A stretch of DNA of 64,000 nucleotides from Sphingopyxis italica (GTDB lineage Bacteria; Pseudomonadota; Alphaproteobacteria; Sphingomonadales; Sphingomonadaceae). Shown here in pieces: positions 24,993 through 35,268 of the stretch (position 1 is the first letter of the stretch; every line of letters starts with the position of its first letter). The DNA lies in contig NZ_JAATIT010000002.1 of assembly GCF_011926545.1 (NCBI RefSeq), forward strand, positions 186,001 through 250,000. The letters are read 5' to 3'. Made by a program: the position numbers and the translations under genes. The notes under the pieces are model-generated. The model saw only the letters and a program-made list of their open reading frames with translations, had not been told where the DNA came from and searched no databases.

Positions 24993-26281
24993 GCCTCGCT
25001 GACAAGGATCGCATCTTCACCAACCTCTATGGCTTCCAGCCGTGGAACCTCAAATCCGCGCAGGCGCGCGGCGATTGGGACCAGACCAAGGATCTGATGA
25101 GCCGCGGCCAGGACGCGATCATCGAGGAAATCAAGGCGTCGGGGCTGCGCGGCCGCGGCGGCGCGGGCTTCCCGACAGGGCTCAAGTGGAGCTTCATGCC
25201 GAAGGAGCCGCGCGCCGACCGCCCGAGCTTCCTCGTCATCAACGCCGACGAATCCGAACCCGGTTCGTGCAAGGATCGCGAGATCATCCGCCACGATCCG
25301 CACAAGCTGATCGAAGGCGCGCTGATCGCCGGCTTCGCGATGCGCGCGCGCGCGGCTTATATCTATATCCGCGGCGAGTTCATCCGCGAGGCCGAGACGT
25401 TGTTCGCGGCGGTGCAGGAGGCGTATGACGCTGGGCTGCTCGGCAAGAATGCCGCGAAGTCGGGCTATGATTTCGACGTCTTCGTCCACCGCGGCGCCGG
25501 CGCCTATATCTGCGGCGAAGAAACCGCGATGATCGAAAGCCTCGAGGGCAAAAAGGGCCAGCCGCGCCTGAAACCGCCGTTCCCGGCGGGGGCGGGCCTC
25601 TATGGCTGCCCGACGACGGTCAACAATGTCGAGAGCATTGCGGTCGTCCCGACGATCCTGCGCCGCGGTGCGCCGTGGTTCGCGAGCTTCGGTCGCGAGA
25701 ACAACAAGGGCACCAAGCTCTTCCAGATCTCGGGTCATGTCGAGCGCCCGTGCGTCGTCGAAGAAGAGATGGGCATCACCTTCCGCGAACTGATCGACAA
25801 GCATTGCGGCGGCATCCGCGGCGGCTGGGACAATCTGCTCGCGGTGATCCCCGGCGGCTCGTCGGTTCCGCTGGTTCCCGCGGCCGAGATCATGGACGCG
25901 CCGATGGACTTCGACGGGCTGAAAGCTGTCGGATCGGGCCTCGGCACCGCCGCCGCCATCGTGATGGACAAGTCGACCGACGTCGTCCAGGCGATCAGCC
26001 GCATCAGCTATTTCTACAAGCATGAAAGCTGCGGCCAGTGCACCCCGTGCCGCGAAGGTACCGGCTGGATGTGGCGCGTGATGGAGCGGCTGCGCACCGG
26101 CGATGCCGACATCAGCGAAATCGATACTTTGTTCGACGTGACCAAGCAGGTCGAAGGCCACACCATCTGCGCGCTCGGCGATGCCGCCGCGTGGCCGATC
26201 CAGGGCCTGATCAAGCATTTCCGCCCCGAAATCGAGCGCCGCATCCGCGAGAATGGCGGCGCGCTGGAGGCAGCGGAGTGA
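24989..26281 (+). CDS. nuoF: NADH-quinone oxidoreductase subunit F
   Basis: The 430-residue subunit holds FMN, NADH and cluster N3. The FMN/NADH loop is [15 protein letters not shown], with [16 protein letters not shown], and the 4Fe-4S ligands are in [15 protein letters not shown] plus the later [13 protein letters not shown]. Length is normal. It begins inside a short bridging frame and its stop overlaps the next small gene (GTGA). Confidence 0.98.
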   Translation: MSLADKDRIFTNLYGFQPWNLKSAQARGDWDQTKDLMSRGQDAIIEEIKASGLRGRGGAGFPTGLKWSFMPKEPRADRPSFLVINADESEPGSCKDREIIRHDPHKLIEGALIAGFAMRARAAYIYIRGEFIREAETLFAAVQEAYDAGLLGKNAAKSGYDFDVFVHRGAGAYICGEETAMIESLEGKKGQPRLKPPFPAGAGLYGCPTTVNNVESIAVVPTILRRGAPWFASFGRENNKGTKLFQISGHVERPCVVEEEMGITFRELIDKHCGGIRGGWDNLLAVIPGGSSVPLVPAAEIMDAPMDFDGLKAVGSGLGTAAAIVMDKSTDVVQAISRISYFYKHESCGQCTPCREGTGWMWRVMERLRTGDADISEIDTLFDVTKQVEGHTICALGDAAAWPIQGLIKHFRPEIERRIRENGGALEAAE

Positions 26282-26556
26282 TCAAGGCGATCGAAAAAGA
26301 TCACGTCTGCGTGCGTCGAGACGGGAAACAGGTTCCCGTTCGGCTGGCAGCGTACAAGAAGAAGGGCAATTACAAGGTTTCCAAAGGACCGAACGTTGTT
26401 TCGGCCGAGGTTACCTGTGCCACGTTGGATGAAGTCATGCAGTATGCGAGCAAGGGTTACATGATCCGGATGCATAGCGAGATCATGGAATTTGAAGGCA
26501 AGCGGCGCCGTATCAATGGCCTCTATAGCTCCGACAATATCGAGGTGATCCGCTAA
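26278..26556 (+). CDS. Hypothetical protein inserted between nuoF and nuoG
   Basis: A 92-residue basic soluble protein starting at a GTG that overlaps the nuoF stop, and ending on the base where nuoG starts. It has many Lys residues ([20 protein letters not shown]), no signal or membrane segment, and contains [25 protein letters not shown]. Base composition is visibly less GC-rich than nuoF and nuoG. I recognise no family. It is coupled to the operon on both sides, so it should be made at levels comparable with complex I subunits. Not a canonical subunit. Confidence 0.75.
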   Translation: MIKAIEKDHVCVRRDGKQVPVRLAAYKKKGNYKVSKGPNVVSAEVTCATLDEVMQYASKGYMIRMHSEIMEFEGKRRRINGLYSSDNIEVIR

Positions 26557-28568
26557 TGCCTAAAGTCACCGTAGATGGCGTAGAACTCGACGTCCCGCAG
26601 GGCGCGACCGTGCTGCAGGCGTGCGAGCTGGCGGGGAAGGAAATTCCGCGCTTTTGCTACCATGAACGCCTGTCGATCGCCGGCAATTGCCGCATGTGCC
26701 TCGTCGAAGTCGCACCCGGACCGCCGAAGCCGCAGGCGTCGTGCGCGCTGCCGACCGCCGAGGGGCAGGTGATCAAGACCGACAGCCCGATGGTCAAGAA
26801 GGCGCGCGAAGGGGTGATGGAGTTCCTGCTCATCAACCACCCGCTCGACTGCCCGATCTGCGATCAGGGCGGCGAATGCGATTTGCAGGACCAATCGGTC
26901 GCCTATGGCCGCGGCGCGACGCGCTATGACGAGAACAAGCGCGCGGTCACCGAGAAATATATGGGTCCGATCGTCAAGACGGTGATGACCCGCTGTATTC
27001 AGTGCACGCGCTGCGTCCGTTTCGCGGAGGAAGTCGCGGGGGTCGAAGATGTCGGCGCGATCTATCGCGGCGAAAATATGCAGATCACCTCCTACCTCGA
27101 ACGCGCGGTGGGCAGCGAACTGTCGGGCAATATCGTCGACCTGTGTCCGGTCGGCGCGCTCACCAGCAAGCCCTATGCGTTCGAAGCGCGCCCGTGGGAG
27201 CTGACCAAGACGCTCGGCATCGACATGATGGACGCGGTCGGCACCAATGTGCGCATCGACGCGCGCGGCCGCCAGGTCCTGCGCGTGCTGCCGCGCGTCA
27301 ACGATGACGTGAACGAGGAATGGGCGAACGACAAGACGCGTCACCATGTCGATGGCCTCGTCCGTCGTCGCCTCGACCAGCCCTATGTCCGCGTGAACGG
27401 CGCGCTCCAGCCCGCCAGTTGGGCCGAGGCGTTCGCCGCGATCAAGGCGGTGAACGCCGGTTCGTCGGTTGCGGCGATTGCTGGCGATCTTGCCGACTGC
27501 GAGACGATGTTCGCCGCGAAATCGCTGGTGAACGCACTCGGCGGAACCTTGCTCGAAGGACGCCAGACCGGGCTCGATTATGACGTCACCAGCCTGTCGG
27601 CGGTCAATTTCAACACCGGCATTGCCGAGGCTGAAAATGCCGATGTGATCCTGCTCGTCGGCACCAACCTCCGCTGGGAAGCGCCGCTGATCAACACGCG
27701 CATTCGCAAGGCGGTGTGGAAGAAGGGCGCGAAGGTTTTCGCGGTCGGCCCCGAGACCGACCTGACGTACAAGACCGAGTGGCTCGGCGACGATGCCTCG
27801 CTCGTGACGAAGCTTCCCGCGCATGTGCTCGACGCGCTGAAGGGCGCCGAGCGGCCGATGCTGATCTTCGGCGGTGGCGCTTTGTCGGTCCCCGGCGTCC
27901 ACGGCGCGGGCCTCGCGCTCGCCAAGTCGGTGAACGCGGTCAAGGACGGCTGGAACGGTTACAACGTCGTCCATTTCTCGGCCGCGCGCATGGGTTCGCT
28001 GATGCTCGGTTACGGCTTGCCGGGCGGCATCAAGGATGTCATCGCCGCGAAGCCGCAGCTCGCCTTCTTCCTCGGCGCCGACGAGGTCGATTTCGCGTCG
28101 CTGCCGGGTACCTTCAAGGTCTATGTCGGCCACCATGGCGACAAGGGCGCACACGCCGCCGATGTCATCCTGCCCGCCGCGGCATGGACCGAGAAGGACT
28201 TCACCACGGTCAACACCGAAGGCCGCGTCCAGCGCAGCGAAAAAGCGGTGTTCGCGCCGGGCGACGCGCGCGAGGATTGGAGCATTTTCCGGGCTTTGGC
28301 CGATGCGCTTGGCGTGTCGGTCGGCTTTGACAGCTTTGCCGAATGCCGCGCGGCGATGATCGCCGCGGTGCCCGCGCTCGGCGTCGAAGGGATGGCCGAC
28401 TATGGCTGGACGGTTCCCAAGCTGCCCGCGAAGCCCGAGGCACGCGCGATCCCGTCGCCGATCAAGGATTTCTACCTCACCAACGCCATCTGCCGCGCGT
28501 CGCCGACGATGCGGCGCTGCTCGGAAGAGCTGGTCCATGGCGCAGACTTTGCGGAGGCCGCGGAATGA
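26556..28568 (+). CDS. nuoG: NADH-quinone oxidoreductase subunit G
   Basis: The 670-residue subunit carries several iron-sulfur clusters. The N-terminal ferredoxin-type domain has FCYHERLSIAGNCRMCLVEV, the second motif is LDCPICDQGGECDLQDQS, and the 4Fe-4S ligands are in TRCIQCTRCVRFAEEVAG. The molybdopterin-oxidoreductase-like C-terminal half follows. Length matches alphaproteobacterial NuoG. The stop overlaps the start of a small membrane gene (ATGA). Confidence 0.98.
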   Translation: MPKVTVDGVELDVPQGATVLQACELAGKEIPRFCYHERLSIAGNCRMCLVEVAPGPPKPQASCALPTAEGQVIKTDSPMVKKAREGVMEFLLINHPLDCPICDQGGECDLQDQSVAYGRGATRYDENKRAVTEKYMGPIVKTVMTRCIQCTRCVRFAEEVAGVEDVGAIYRGENMQITSYLERAVGSELSGNIVDLCPVGALTSKPYAFEARPWELTKTLGIDMMDAVGTNVRIDARGRQVLRVLPRVNDDVNEEWANDKTRHHVDGLVRRRLDQPYVRVNGALQPASWAEAFAAIKAVNAGSSVAAIAGDLADCETMFAAKSLVNALGGTLLEGRQTGLDYDVTSLSAVNFNTGIAEAENADVILLVGTNLRWEAPLINTRIRKAVWKKGAKVFAVGPETDLTYKTEWLGDDASLVTKLPAHVLDALKGAERPMLIFGGGALSVPGVHGAGLALAKSVNAVKDGWNGYNVVHFSAARMGSLMLGYGLPGGIKDVIAAKPQLAFFLGADEVDFASLPGTFKVYVGHHGDKGAHAADVILPAAAWTEKDFTTVNTEGRVQRSEKAVFAPGDAREDWSIFRALADALGVSVGFDSFAECRAAMIAAVPALGVEGMADYGWTVPKLPAKPEARAIPSPIKDFYLTNAICRASPTMRRCSEELVHGADFAEAAE

Positions 28569-28702
28569 CCCCGGTGCATGCGATTGCCAGCGTGTTGCTG
28601 GTCGGGATGGGCTATTCGGTCTGGCGCGGCTTCAATCCGCGCACGTCGGAAAAGCCCGGCCCGCATAATGGCTGGAAGAACCAGGACGGGGCGCGGAAAT
28701 GA
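28565..28702 (+). CDS. Small single-span membrane protein between nuoG and nuoH
   Basis: A 45-residue frame with one hydrophobic helix ([17 protein letters not shown]) and a polar C-terminus ([14 protein letters not shown]). It overlaps nuoG by ATGA and nuoH by ATGA, so it is translationally coupled at both ends. GC-rich codon use fits native coding. Too small for family recognition; it may be a minor component or assembly aid of complex I, or simply a conserved linker frame. Confidence 0.6.
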   Translation: MTPVHAIASVLLVGMGYSVWRGFNPRTSEKPGPHNGWKNQDGARK

Positions 28703-29778
28703 CTGAGTTCTTCCAAGACTTCCAGTTTCTCGGGCTGCCGTGGGAATGGGCGCGGATCACCATGTCCTATGAGGCTGCGTGGGCGTGGGCGACGATCGCG
28801 GGCATCCTGCTCATCGCACTGCCGCTGATGCTCGCGGTCGCGATGATCATTTATGCCGACCGCAAGATCTGGGCGGCGATCGCGCTGCGCCGCGGTCCGA
28901 ACGTCGTCGGTCCCTTTGGCCTGCTGCAGTCGTTCGCCGACGGTTTGAAAGTGTTCCTTCAGGAAACGATCATCCCGACGGGCGCGAACCGCGGGCTGTT
29001 CCTGATCGCGCCGATCATCACCTTCACCGTCGCACTGATGGCTTGGGCGGTGATCCCGTTCAATTCGGGCGCGGTGCTCGCCGACATCAACGTCGGACTG
29101 CTCTACATCCTCGCGATCTCGTCGCTTGGCGTTTATGGCGTGATCCTGTCGGGCTGGGCGTCGAACTCGAAATATCCCTTCTTCTCGGCGATGCGCGCGT
29201 CGGCGCAGATGATCAGCTATGAAGTTTCGATCGGTTTCATCCTGATCGGCGTCGTGCTGTTCGCTGACAGTTTCAACATGAACGAGATCGTCAAGGCGCA
29301 GCAGGGCCATGGGCTCGGTATCGTCAACGCCTTCGGCTTCAACCTGCTGCTTTTCCCGCTCGCGGTGATGTTCCTGATCTCGTCGCTCGCCGAAACCGCG
29401 CGCGCGCCGTTCGATCTGACCGAAGCGGAAAGCGAGCTCGTCGCGGGTTACCAGACCGAATATTCGTCGATGAGCTTCGCGCTCTTCTGGCTCGGAGAGT
29501 ACGCCAACGTCCTGTTGATGTGCACGCTCAATGCAGTGCTCTTCTGGGGTGGATGGCTGCCCCCGATCGACTGGGCGCCGCTCTATGCCGTTCCGGGCAT
29601 CATCTGGCTGTTCGCGAAGATCCTGTTCTTCTTCTTCGTCTTCAGCTGGGTCAAGGCGACGGTCCCGCGTTACCGCTACGACCAGCTGATGCGCCTCGGT
29701 TGGAAAGTCTTCCTGCCGATCTCGCTTCTCTGGATCTTCCTGATCTCCGGCTATCTGATGCTGACGAGGTATGGGTGA
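28699..29778 (+). CDS. nuoH: NADH-quinone oxidoreductase subunit H
   Basis: The 359-residue subunit has eight membrane helices and joins the membrane arm to the quinone chamber. Signatures are [26 protein letters not shown] near residues 50-80 and [25 protein letters not shown] near 235. The length is normal. Its stop shares a base with the start of an inserted secreted-protein gene. Confidence 0.98.
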   Translation: MTEFFQDFQFLGLPWEWARITMSYEAAWAWATIAGILLIALPLMLAVAMIIYADRKIWAAIALRRGPNVVGPFGLLQSFADGLKVFLQETIIPTGANRGLFLIAPIITFTVALMAWAVIPFNSGAVLADINVGLLYILAISSLGVYGVILSGWASNSKYPFFSAMRASAQMISYEVSIGFILIGVVLFADSFNMNEIVKAQQGHGLGIVNAFGFNLLLFPLAVMFLISSLAETARAPFDLTEAESELVAGYQTEYSSMSFALFWLGEYANVLLMCTLNAVLFWGGWLPPIDWAPLYAVPGIIWLFAKILFFFFVFSWVKATVPRYRYDQLMRLGWKVFLPISLLWIFLISGYLMLTRYG

Positions 29779-30278
29779 TGTTGGCGTCAGCCATTATGCT
29801 TCTCGCTGCTGAAGTGCTAATTCAGCCCTACAATGAGGCACCAAGTGTGAGGCCTGCTTGGGACCCCCAACAGCTGAATTGGATGAAGCCGTTGGATTGG
29901 AACTGTGAGATGCATTCGTCTGAGGGGAGTAAGTTTGTTGTCGAAGGCCACTTCGACAAGCCGAACGCTTTTTCCCGTGGTCAGGGAGCGCCTACGCGTC
30001 CGGTTACCATAACAATTTCAAAACCCTTACAGTTTGTGGGTAGTGGTACAGCATTGATGGGTTGGTCTTCCGATCAAGCTGGGACGCATAAGTTTGAAAT
30101 CAAAAATCCAACGGCGGTTTATCAGGTCGAAATGGATTATATCGAGCCAGATCAGCGGGGCTATATGAAAATTTTGTCGTCTACTCGGCAGTCTTTTGGT
30201 GGTGCGTCTATCTGGCAACTTGAGGGCGTCGGTGTGTGCACTACAAAAGCGTCAAAGATGAAGGGGGACGGGCAATGA
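29778..30278 (+). CDS. Hypothetical exported protein inserted between nuoH and nuoI
   Basis: The 166-residue protein begins with a hydrophobic stretch ([16 protein letters not shown]) that could be a signal peptide or anchor. The rest is beta-rich and polar with just two cysteines in the mature part (WNCEMHSS and GVGVCTTK), suited to a disulfide in the periplasm. The DNA is clearly more AT-rich than nuoH and nuoI, suggesting acquisition. It overlaps nuoH by one base and nuoI by ATGA. No family recognised; not a canonical complex I subunit. Confidence 0.75.
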   Translation: MLASAIMLLAAEVLIQPYNEAPSVRPAWDPQQLNWMKPLDWNCEMHSSEGSKFVVEGHFDKPNAFSRGQGAPTRPVTITISKPLQFVGSGTALMGWSSDQAGTHKFEIKNPTAVYQVEMDYIEPDQRGYMKILSSTRQSFGGASIWQLEGVGVCTTKASKMKGDGQ

Positions 30279-30760
30279 ATGTCGCCCATCTCATCAAATC
30301 CTTCACCTTGTGGGAGTTTGTGAAGGCGCACGCCCTCACGCTGAAATATTTCTTCAAGCCCAAGGCGACGATCAACTATCCGTTCGAGAAGAACCCGCTC
30401 AGCCCGCGTTTCCGCGGCGAGCATGTGCTGCGCCGTTATCCGAACGGCGAAGAGCGCTGCATCGCGTGCAAGCTGTGCGAAGCGGTGTGTCCGGCGCAGG
30501 CGATCACGATCGAGGCCGAGCCGCGCGAAGACGGTTCGCGCCGCACGACGCGTTACGACATCGACATGACCAAGTGCATCTATTGCGGCTTCTGTCAGGA
30601 AGCGTGCCCGGTCGATGCGGTGGTCGAGGGGCCGAACTTCGAATTCGCGACCGAAACGCGCGAGGAGCTGCTCTATGACAAGGCCAAGCTGCTCGCCAAC
30701 GGCGACAAATGGGAACGCGCGATCGCGGCGAATCTTGCCGCCGACGCGCCCTATCGATAA
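30275..30760 (+). CDS. nuoI: NADH-quinone oxidoreductase subunit I
   Basis: The 161-residue ferredoxin-like subunit binds clusters N6a and N6b. Both 4Fe-4S motifs are intact: [16 protein letters not shown] and [16 protein letters not shown]. The N-terminal amphipathic helix ([19 protein letters not shown]) docks on the membrane arm. Start chosen at the ATG overlapping the preceding stop. Confidence 0.98.
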   Translation: MNVAHLIKSFTLWEFVKAHALTLKYFFKPKATINYPFEKNPLSPRFRGEHVLRRYPNGEERCIACKLCEAVCPAQAITIEAEPREDGSRRTTRYDIDMTKCIYCGFCQEACPVDAVVEGPNFEFATETREELLYDKAKLLANGDKWERAIAANLAADAPYR

Positions 30761-30772
30761 GGGCGCGCGGAT

Positions 30773-31384
30773 ATGATTCAGGTCATCGCCTTCTGGCTCT
30801 TTGCTTCGATCGTCATCGCTTCGGCGACGATGGTCATTCTGGCCCGTAACCCCGTCCACAGCGTCATGTGGCTGATCCTCGCCTTCTTCAACGCGGCGGG
30901 ACTGATGCTGCTCGCGGGCGCCGAGTTCATCGCGATGCTGCTCGTCATCGTTTATGTCGGTGCGGTCGCGGTGCTGTTCCTTTTCGTCGTAATGATGCTC
31001 GACATCGATTTCGCCGAGCTGCGCGCGGGTTTCGTGCGCTATCTGCCGCTCGGCGCGCTCGTCGCGATCATCCTAGCAGCCGAGCTTATCGTTGCTGTTG
31101 CCGCATGGAGCGCGGGCAAGGTCGACCTCGCGGCACGCGCTGCGCCGGTCGTCAGCGACAAGAGCAATATCCAGCAGATTGGCGAGCTGCTCTACACGCG
31201 CTACATCTTCCTGTTCGAGGCGGCGGGCATTGTCCTCCTCGTCGCGATGATCGGCGCGATCGTGCTGACGCACCGCCAGCGTGGCGGCGTGCGCGTCCAG
31301 AATATCTCGGCGCAGAACCGGCGCCGTCCGCAGGACGCGACGCGCCTCGTCGATCCGGGCGTCGGGCAGGGGATGGAATTGTGA
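30773..31384 (+). CDS. nuoJ: NADH-quinone oxidoreductase subunit J
   Basis: A 203-residue antiporter-arm subunit with five helices. The conserved [30 protein letters not shown] (helix 3 with the flexible bulge) is present. The C-terminal tail after the last helix is basic and polar. Twelve bases separate it from nuoI, the largest gap among the directly adjacent nuo genes apart from the nuoE-nuoF repeat. Confidence 0.97.
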   Translation: MIQVIAFWLFASIVIASATMVILARNPVHSVMWLILAFFNAAGLMLLAGAEFIAMLLVIVYVGAVAVLFLFVVMMLDIDFAELRAGFVRYLPLGALVAIILAAELIVAVAAWSAGKVDLAARAAPVVSDKSNIQQIGELLYTRYIFLFEAAGIVLLVAMIGAIVLTHRQRGGVRVQNISAQNRRRPQDATRLVDPGVGQGMEL

Positions 31385-31686
31385 TTTCGGTCGGCCATTA
31401 TCTCGCCGTTTCGGCGGTGCTGTTCACGCTCGGCGTGCTCGGTATCTTCATCAACCGCAAGAATATCATCGTCATCCTGATGGCGATCGAGCTCATCTTG
31501 CTGGCGGTGAACATCAATCTCGTCGCGTTCAGCGCGGCGCTCGGCGATCTCGTCGGGCAGGTCTTCTCGATGTTCGTGCTGACCGTTGCGGCGGGTGAGG
31601 CCGCGATCGGTCTTGCCATTCTCGTCATTTACTTCCGCGGCCGCGGCACCATTGCCGTCGACGATGCCAACCGGATGAAGGGGTAA
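31381..31686 (+). CDS. nuoK: NADH-quinone oxidoreductase subunit K
   Basis: A 101-residue three-helix subunit. The conserved membrane glutamates are visible in [16 protein letters not shown] and [15 protein letters not shown]. It starts at a GTG overlapping the nuoJ stop (GTGA). Confidence 0.97.
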   Translation: MISVGHYLAVSAVLFTLGVLGIFINRKNIIVILMAIELILLAVNINLVAFSAALGDLVGQVFSMFVLTVAAGEAAIGLAILVIYFRGRGTIAVDDANRMKG

Positions 31687-31690
31687 ACCG

Positions 31691-33718
31691 GTGATCCAGG
31701 CGATCGTTTTTCTGCCGCTGCTGGCGGCGCTTGTCGCGGGGCTCGGCCAGCGCGTGATCGGCAATGTGCCGTCCAAAATCCTGACCACGGGCGCGTTGTT
31801 CACCAGCTGCGCCTTGAGCTGGCCGATCTTTCTGTCGTTCGTGGGCGGAAGCGGCGAAGCGACGGTGACCCCGGTGCTGCACTGGGTTTCGTCGGGCGCG
31901 CTCCAGTTCAACTGGGAATTGCGCGTCGACACGCTGACCGCGGTGATGCTCGTCGTGATCACGACGGTGTCGGCGCTCGTCCACCTCTATAGCTGGGGCT
32001 ATATGGAGGAAGACCCGGACCAGCCGCGCTTCTTCGCCTATCTCTCGCTCTTCACCTTCGCGATGCTGATGCTCGTGACCGCGAACAATCTGGTCCAGAT
32101 GTTCTTCGGCTGGGAAGGCGTCGGTCTCGCATCCTATCTGCTCATCGGTTTCTGGTACAAGAAGCCGAGCGCCAATGCCGCCGCTATCAAGGCGTTCGTC
32201 GTCAACCGCGTCGGCGATCTGGGTTTCATGCTCGGTATCTTCGGCACCTTCCTGGTGTTCGGCACCGTCTCGATCCCCGAGATATTGGCGGCCGCGCCGG
32301 GCATGGCGGGTTCGACGATCGGCTTCATGGGGATGCGTCTCGACACGATGACGATCCTCTGCCTGCTGCTGTTCATCGGCGCGATGGGCAAGTCGGCGCA
32401 GCTGGGCCTCCACACCTGGCTTCCCGACGCGATGGAGGGGCCGACCCCGGTGTCGGCGCTGATCCACGCCGCGACGATGGTCACCGCGGGCGTCTTCATG
32501 GTCTGCCGCCTGTCGCCGATGTTCGAAACCGCCCCCGTTGCGCAGGGTGTCGTGATGTTCGTCGGCGCCGCCACCTGCTTCTTCGCCGCGACCGTCGCGA
32601 CGACGCAGTGGGATATCAAGCGCGTCATCGCCTATTCGACCTGTTCGCAGCTCGGCTACATGTTCTTCGCCGCGGGCGCGGGCGCTTATGGCGCCGCGAT
32701 GTTCCACCTGTTCACGCACGCCTTCTTCAAGGCTTTGCTGTTCCTCGGTGCCGGTTCGGTGATCCATGCGATGCACCATGAACAAGACATGCGTTATTAT
32801 GGTGCGCTCCGGAAGCAGATCCCGATCACCTATTGGGCGATGATGCTCGGCACGCTGGCGATCACGGGCGTCGGTATCGCGGGCGTCGCGGGCTTTGCCG
32901 GCTTCTATTCGAAGGACGGCATCCTCGAGGCGGCTTTCGCGAGCGGCGGTGGCGGCGTGATCGCTTTCTGGGTCGGCGTCTTCGTGGCCTTCCTCACCAG
33001 CTTCTATTCGTGGCGCCTCGTCTTCCTGACCTTTTACGGCAAGCCGCGCTGGGAGCAGAGCGAGCATATTCAGCACGCGGTGCATGGCGATCACGGCCAT
33101 GACGATCATGCCCACGCGCACGCCCACGGCACGCACAGCGACGGCACCGCGGGTTATCACCCGCACGAAAGCCCGCTTTCGATGCTGATCCCGCTGGTTA
33201 TACTGTCGATCGGTGCGGTGTTCGCGGGCATCGCGTTCCACCACCAGTTCATCTACCCCGAAGAGGGCATGGCGTTCTGGAAGGGTAGCCTCGCGTTCGA
33301 CGAGCATCTGATGCACGCCGCGCATGAAGTGCCTTTGTGGGTGAAATGGACGCCGTTCACGGCGATGGCGATCGGGCTGTTCCTCGCGTGGAACAGCTAT
33401 ATTCGCAACACGACGTTGCCGGCGCGCTTCGTGGCGCAGTTCAAGCTGCTCCACCAGTTCCTGTACAACAAATGGTATTTCGACGAGCTCTACAACATCC
33501 TCTTCGTGAAGCCCGCCTTCGCGATCGGCCGCTTCTTCTGGAAGCGCGGGGATGAAGGCACCATCGACCGCTTCGGTCCCGATGGCGCCGCCGCGCTCGT
33601 CGCTGGGGGGACCCGTCTCGCGGTCCGGCTGCAATCGGGTTATGTTTATGGATATGCGTTTGTGATGCTGCTCGGTCTTGTCGGCCTCGCCAGCTGGGCC
33701 ATGGTGAATTTCCTGTGA
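31691..33718 (+). CDS. nuoL: NADH-quinone oxidoreductase subunit L
   Basis: The 675-residue distal proton-pumping subunit has the antiporter signature ([19 protein letters not shown] with the key Glu; [23 protein letters not shown]) and the lateral helix at the C-terminus. Residues about 457-494 form a histidine-rich loop ([20 protein letters not shown]) between helices. The start is a GTG four bases after the nuoK stop. Otherwise standard. Confidence 0.98.
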   Translation: MIQAIVFLPLLAALVAGLGQRVIGNVPSKILTTGALFTSCALSWPIFLSFVGGSGEATVTPVLHWVSSGALQFNWELRVDTLTAVMLVVITTVSALVHLYSWGYMEEDPDQPRFFAYLSLFTFAMLMLVTANNLVQMFFGWEGVGLASYLLIGFWYKKPSANAAAIKAFVVNRVGDLGFMLGIFGTFLVFGTVSIPEILAAAPGMAGSTIGFMGMRLDTMTILCLLLFIGAMGKSAQLGLHTWLPDAMEGPTPVSALIHAATMVTAGVFMVCRLSPMFETAPVAQGVVMFVGAATCFFAATVATTQWDIKRVIAYSTCSQLGYMFFAAGAGAYGAAMFHLFTHAFFKALLFLGAGSVIHAMHHEQDMRYYGALRKQIPITYWAMMLGTLAITGVGIAGVAGFAGFYSKDGILEAAFASGGGGVIAFWVGVFVAFLTSFYSWRLVFLTFYGKPRWEQSEHIQHAVHGDHGHDDHAHAHAHGTHSDGTAGYHPHESPLSMLIPLVILSIGAVFAGIAFHHQFIYPEEGMAFWKGSLAFDEHLMHAAHEVPLWVKWTPFTAMAIGLFLAWNSYIRNTTLPARFVAQFKLLHQFLYNKWYFDELYNILFVKPAFAIGRFFWKRGDEGTIDRFGPDGAAALVAGGTRLAVRLQSGYVYGYAFVMLLGLVGLASWAMVNFL

Positions 33719-35268
33719 GCGGCTTTCCGATCCTTTCGTTGATGCTGGCGGTCCCCGCGGTCGCCGCCATCGTCTGCCTGTTCGCCGGCGACAAGATGGC
33801 GCGCTTCGTCGCGCTCGGCGCGACGCTGGCGACCTTCGTCCTCGGCTGCATCCTGTGGGCGAATTTCGACGTCGGCGGCGCGCAGTGGCAGTTCACCGAA
33901 CGCGCCGACTTGTTCGGCCGCTTCCAATATGCGCTCGGTATCGACGGCATGGCGTTGATGCTGATCATGCTCAGCGTTTTCCTGATGCCGCTCTGCATCC
34001 TCGCCAGTTGGGACGCGATCAAGAGCCGTGTCGGGCTTTACATGGCGATGTTCCTGATAATGGAAGTCGTGATGATCGGCGTCTTCATGGCGCAGGATCT
34101 GCTGCTCTTTTACATCTTCTTCGAAGCCGGCCTGATCCCGATGTATTTCATCATCGGCATCTGGGGCGGTGCGAACCGCAAATATGCGGCGTTCAAATTC
34201 TTCCTCTACACGCTGCTCGGATCGGTGCTGATGCTGATCGCGATGATCGCGATGATCGGCGAAGCGGGCACGACCGACATTCCGACGCTGCTGAACTATG
34301 ACTTCCCGGCTGCGATGCAGACGTGGCTGTGGCTCGCCTTCTTCGCTAGCCTGGCGGTCAAGATGCCGATGTGGCCCGTCCACACCTGGCTTCCCGACGC
34401 GCATGTGCAGGCGCCGACCGCGGGCTCGATGATCCTCGCGGGCGTGCTCTTGAAGCTCGGCGCTTATGGCTTCCTGCGCTTTATGATGCCGATGTTCCCC
34501 GACGCGTCGGGGCAGCTGATGTGGATCGTTTTTGGCCTGTCGATGGTCGCGGTGGTCTACACCAGCCTCGTCGCGCTGGTGCAGAGCGACATGAAGAAGC
34601 TGATCGCCTATTCGTCGGTCGCGCACATGGCGATCGTCACCGCGGGTCTCTTCGCCTTCAACCAGCAGGGGATCGAAGGCGCGCTGATCATCATGCTCAG
34701 CCATGGTGTCGTCTCGGCCGCGCTCTTCTTCTGCGTCGGTGTCATCTATGACCGGCTGCATACGCGCGAAATCGATCGTTACGGCGGGCTCGCGAAGAAT
34801 ATGCCGGCCTATTCGATCTTCTTCATGCTGTTCACCATGGCGTCGATCGGCCTGCCGGGCACCAGCGGCTTCGTCGGCGAATTCCTGAGCCTCGCGGGCA
34901 TCTATGAAGCCTCGAGCTGGGTCGCTTTCGTCTGCACCACCGGGATCATCCTCGGCGCCGCATACATGCTCTATCTCTACCGCCGCGTCGTGTTCGGCGA
35001 ACTGACCAAGGACGATGTGAAGGCGATGCCCGACCTAAACGCGCGCGAATGGACGATCATGGTGCCGCTGGCCGCCGTGGCGCTGTGGATGGGCGTCTAT
35101 CCCGAAAGCTTCCTCGCGCCGATGCGCGGCGATGTGACGACGGTCGTTGCGCGGCTTGCCCCGGCGAAGCCCGCGGGCGACGCGCGTCTTGCCGCCGGCA
35201 AGCCAAGGGCGGCCGAGGCACACGGTGAAACCGCCCACGGCTCGGCCCATGCGGGAGGCGTCCAGTGA
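33715..35268 (+). CDS. nuoM: NADH-quinone oxidoreductase subunit M
   Basis: The 517-residue antiporter-like subunit with fourteen helices. Signature residues sit in [20 protein letters not shown] (key Glu) and [24 protein letters not shown] (key Lys region). The C-terminus has an extra Ala/His-rich tail (about 30 residues, [14 protein letters not shown]). It starts at a GTG overlapping the nuoL stop. Confidence 0.98.
   Translation: MSGFPILSLMLAVPAVAAIVCLFAGDKMARFVALGATLATFVLGCILWANFDVGGAQWQFTERADLFGRFQYALGIDGMALMLIMLSVFLMPLCILASWDAIKSRVGLYMAMFLIMEVVMIGVFMAQDLLLFYIFFEAGLIPMYFIIGIWGGANRKYAAFKFFLYTLLGSVLMLIAMIAMIGEAGTTDIPTLLNYDFPAAMQTWLWLAFFASLAVKMPMWPVHTWLPDAHVQAPTAGSMILAGVLLKLGAYGFLRFMMPMFPDASGQLMWIVFGLSMVAVVYTSLVALVQSDMKKLIAYSSVAHMAIVTAGLFAFNQQGIEGALIIMLSHGVVSAALFFCVGVIYDRLHTREIDRYGGLAKNMPAYSIFFMLFTMASIGLPGTSGFVGEFLSLAGIYEASSWVAFVCTTGIILGAAYMLYLYRRVVFGELTKDDVKAMPDLNAREWTIMVPLAAVALWMGVYPESFLAPMRGDVTTVVARLAPAKPAGDARLAAGKPRAAEAHGETAHGSAHAGGVQ

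Noticed and set aside
24136..25023. 295-codon minus-strand frame opposite nuoE and the repeat
   Set aside because: Contains the typical RHPGLDPGS peptide of translated palindromic repeats and overlaps a certain nuoE.
26553..28538. 661-codon minus-strand frame opposite nuoG
   Set aside because: No recognisable domain; nuoG has intact iron-sulfur motifs on the plus strand.
31625..33634. 669-codon minus-strand frame opposite nuoL
   Set aside because: Product is a charged low-complexity string; nuoL on the plus strand is certain. Shadow of codon bias.
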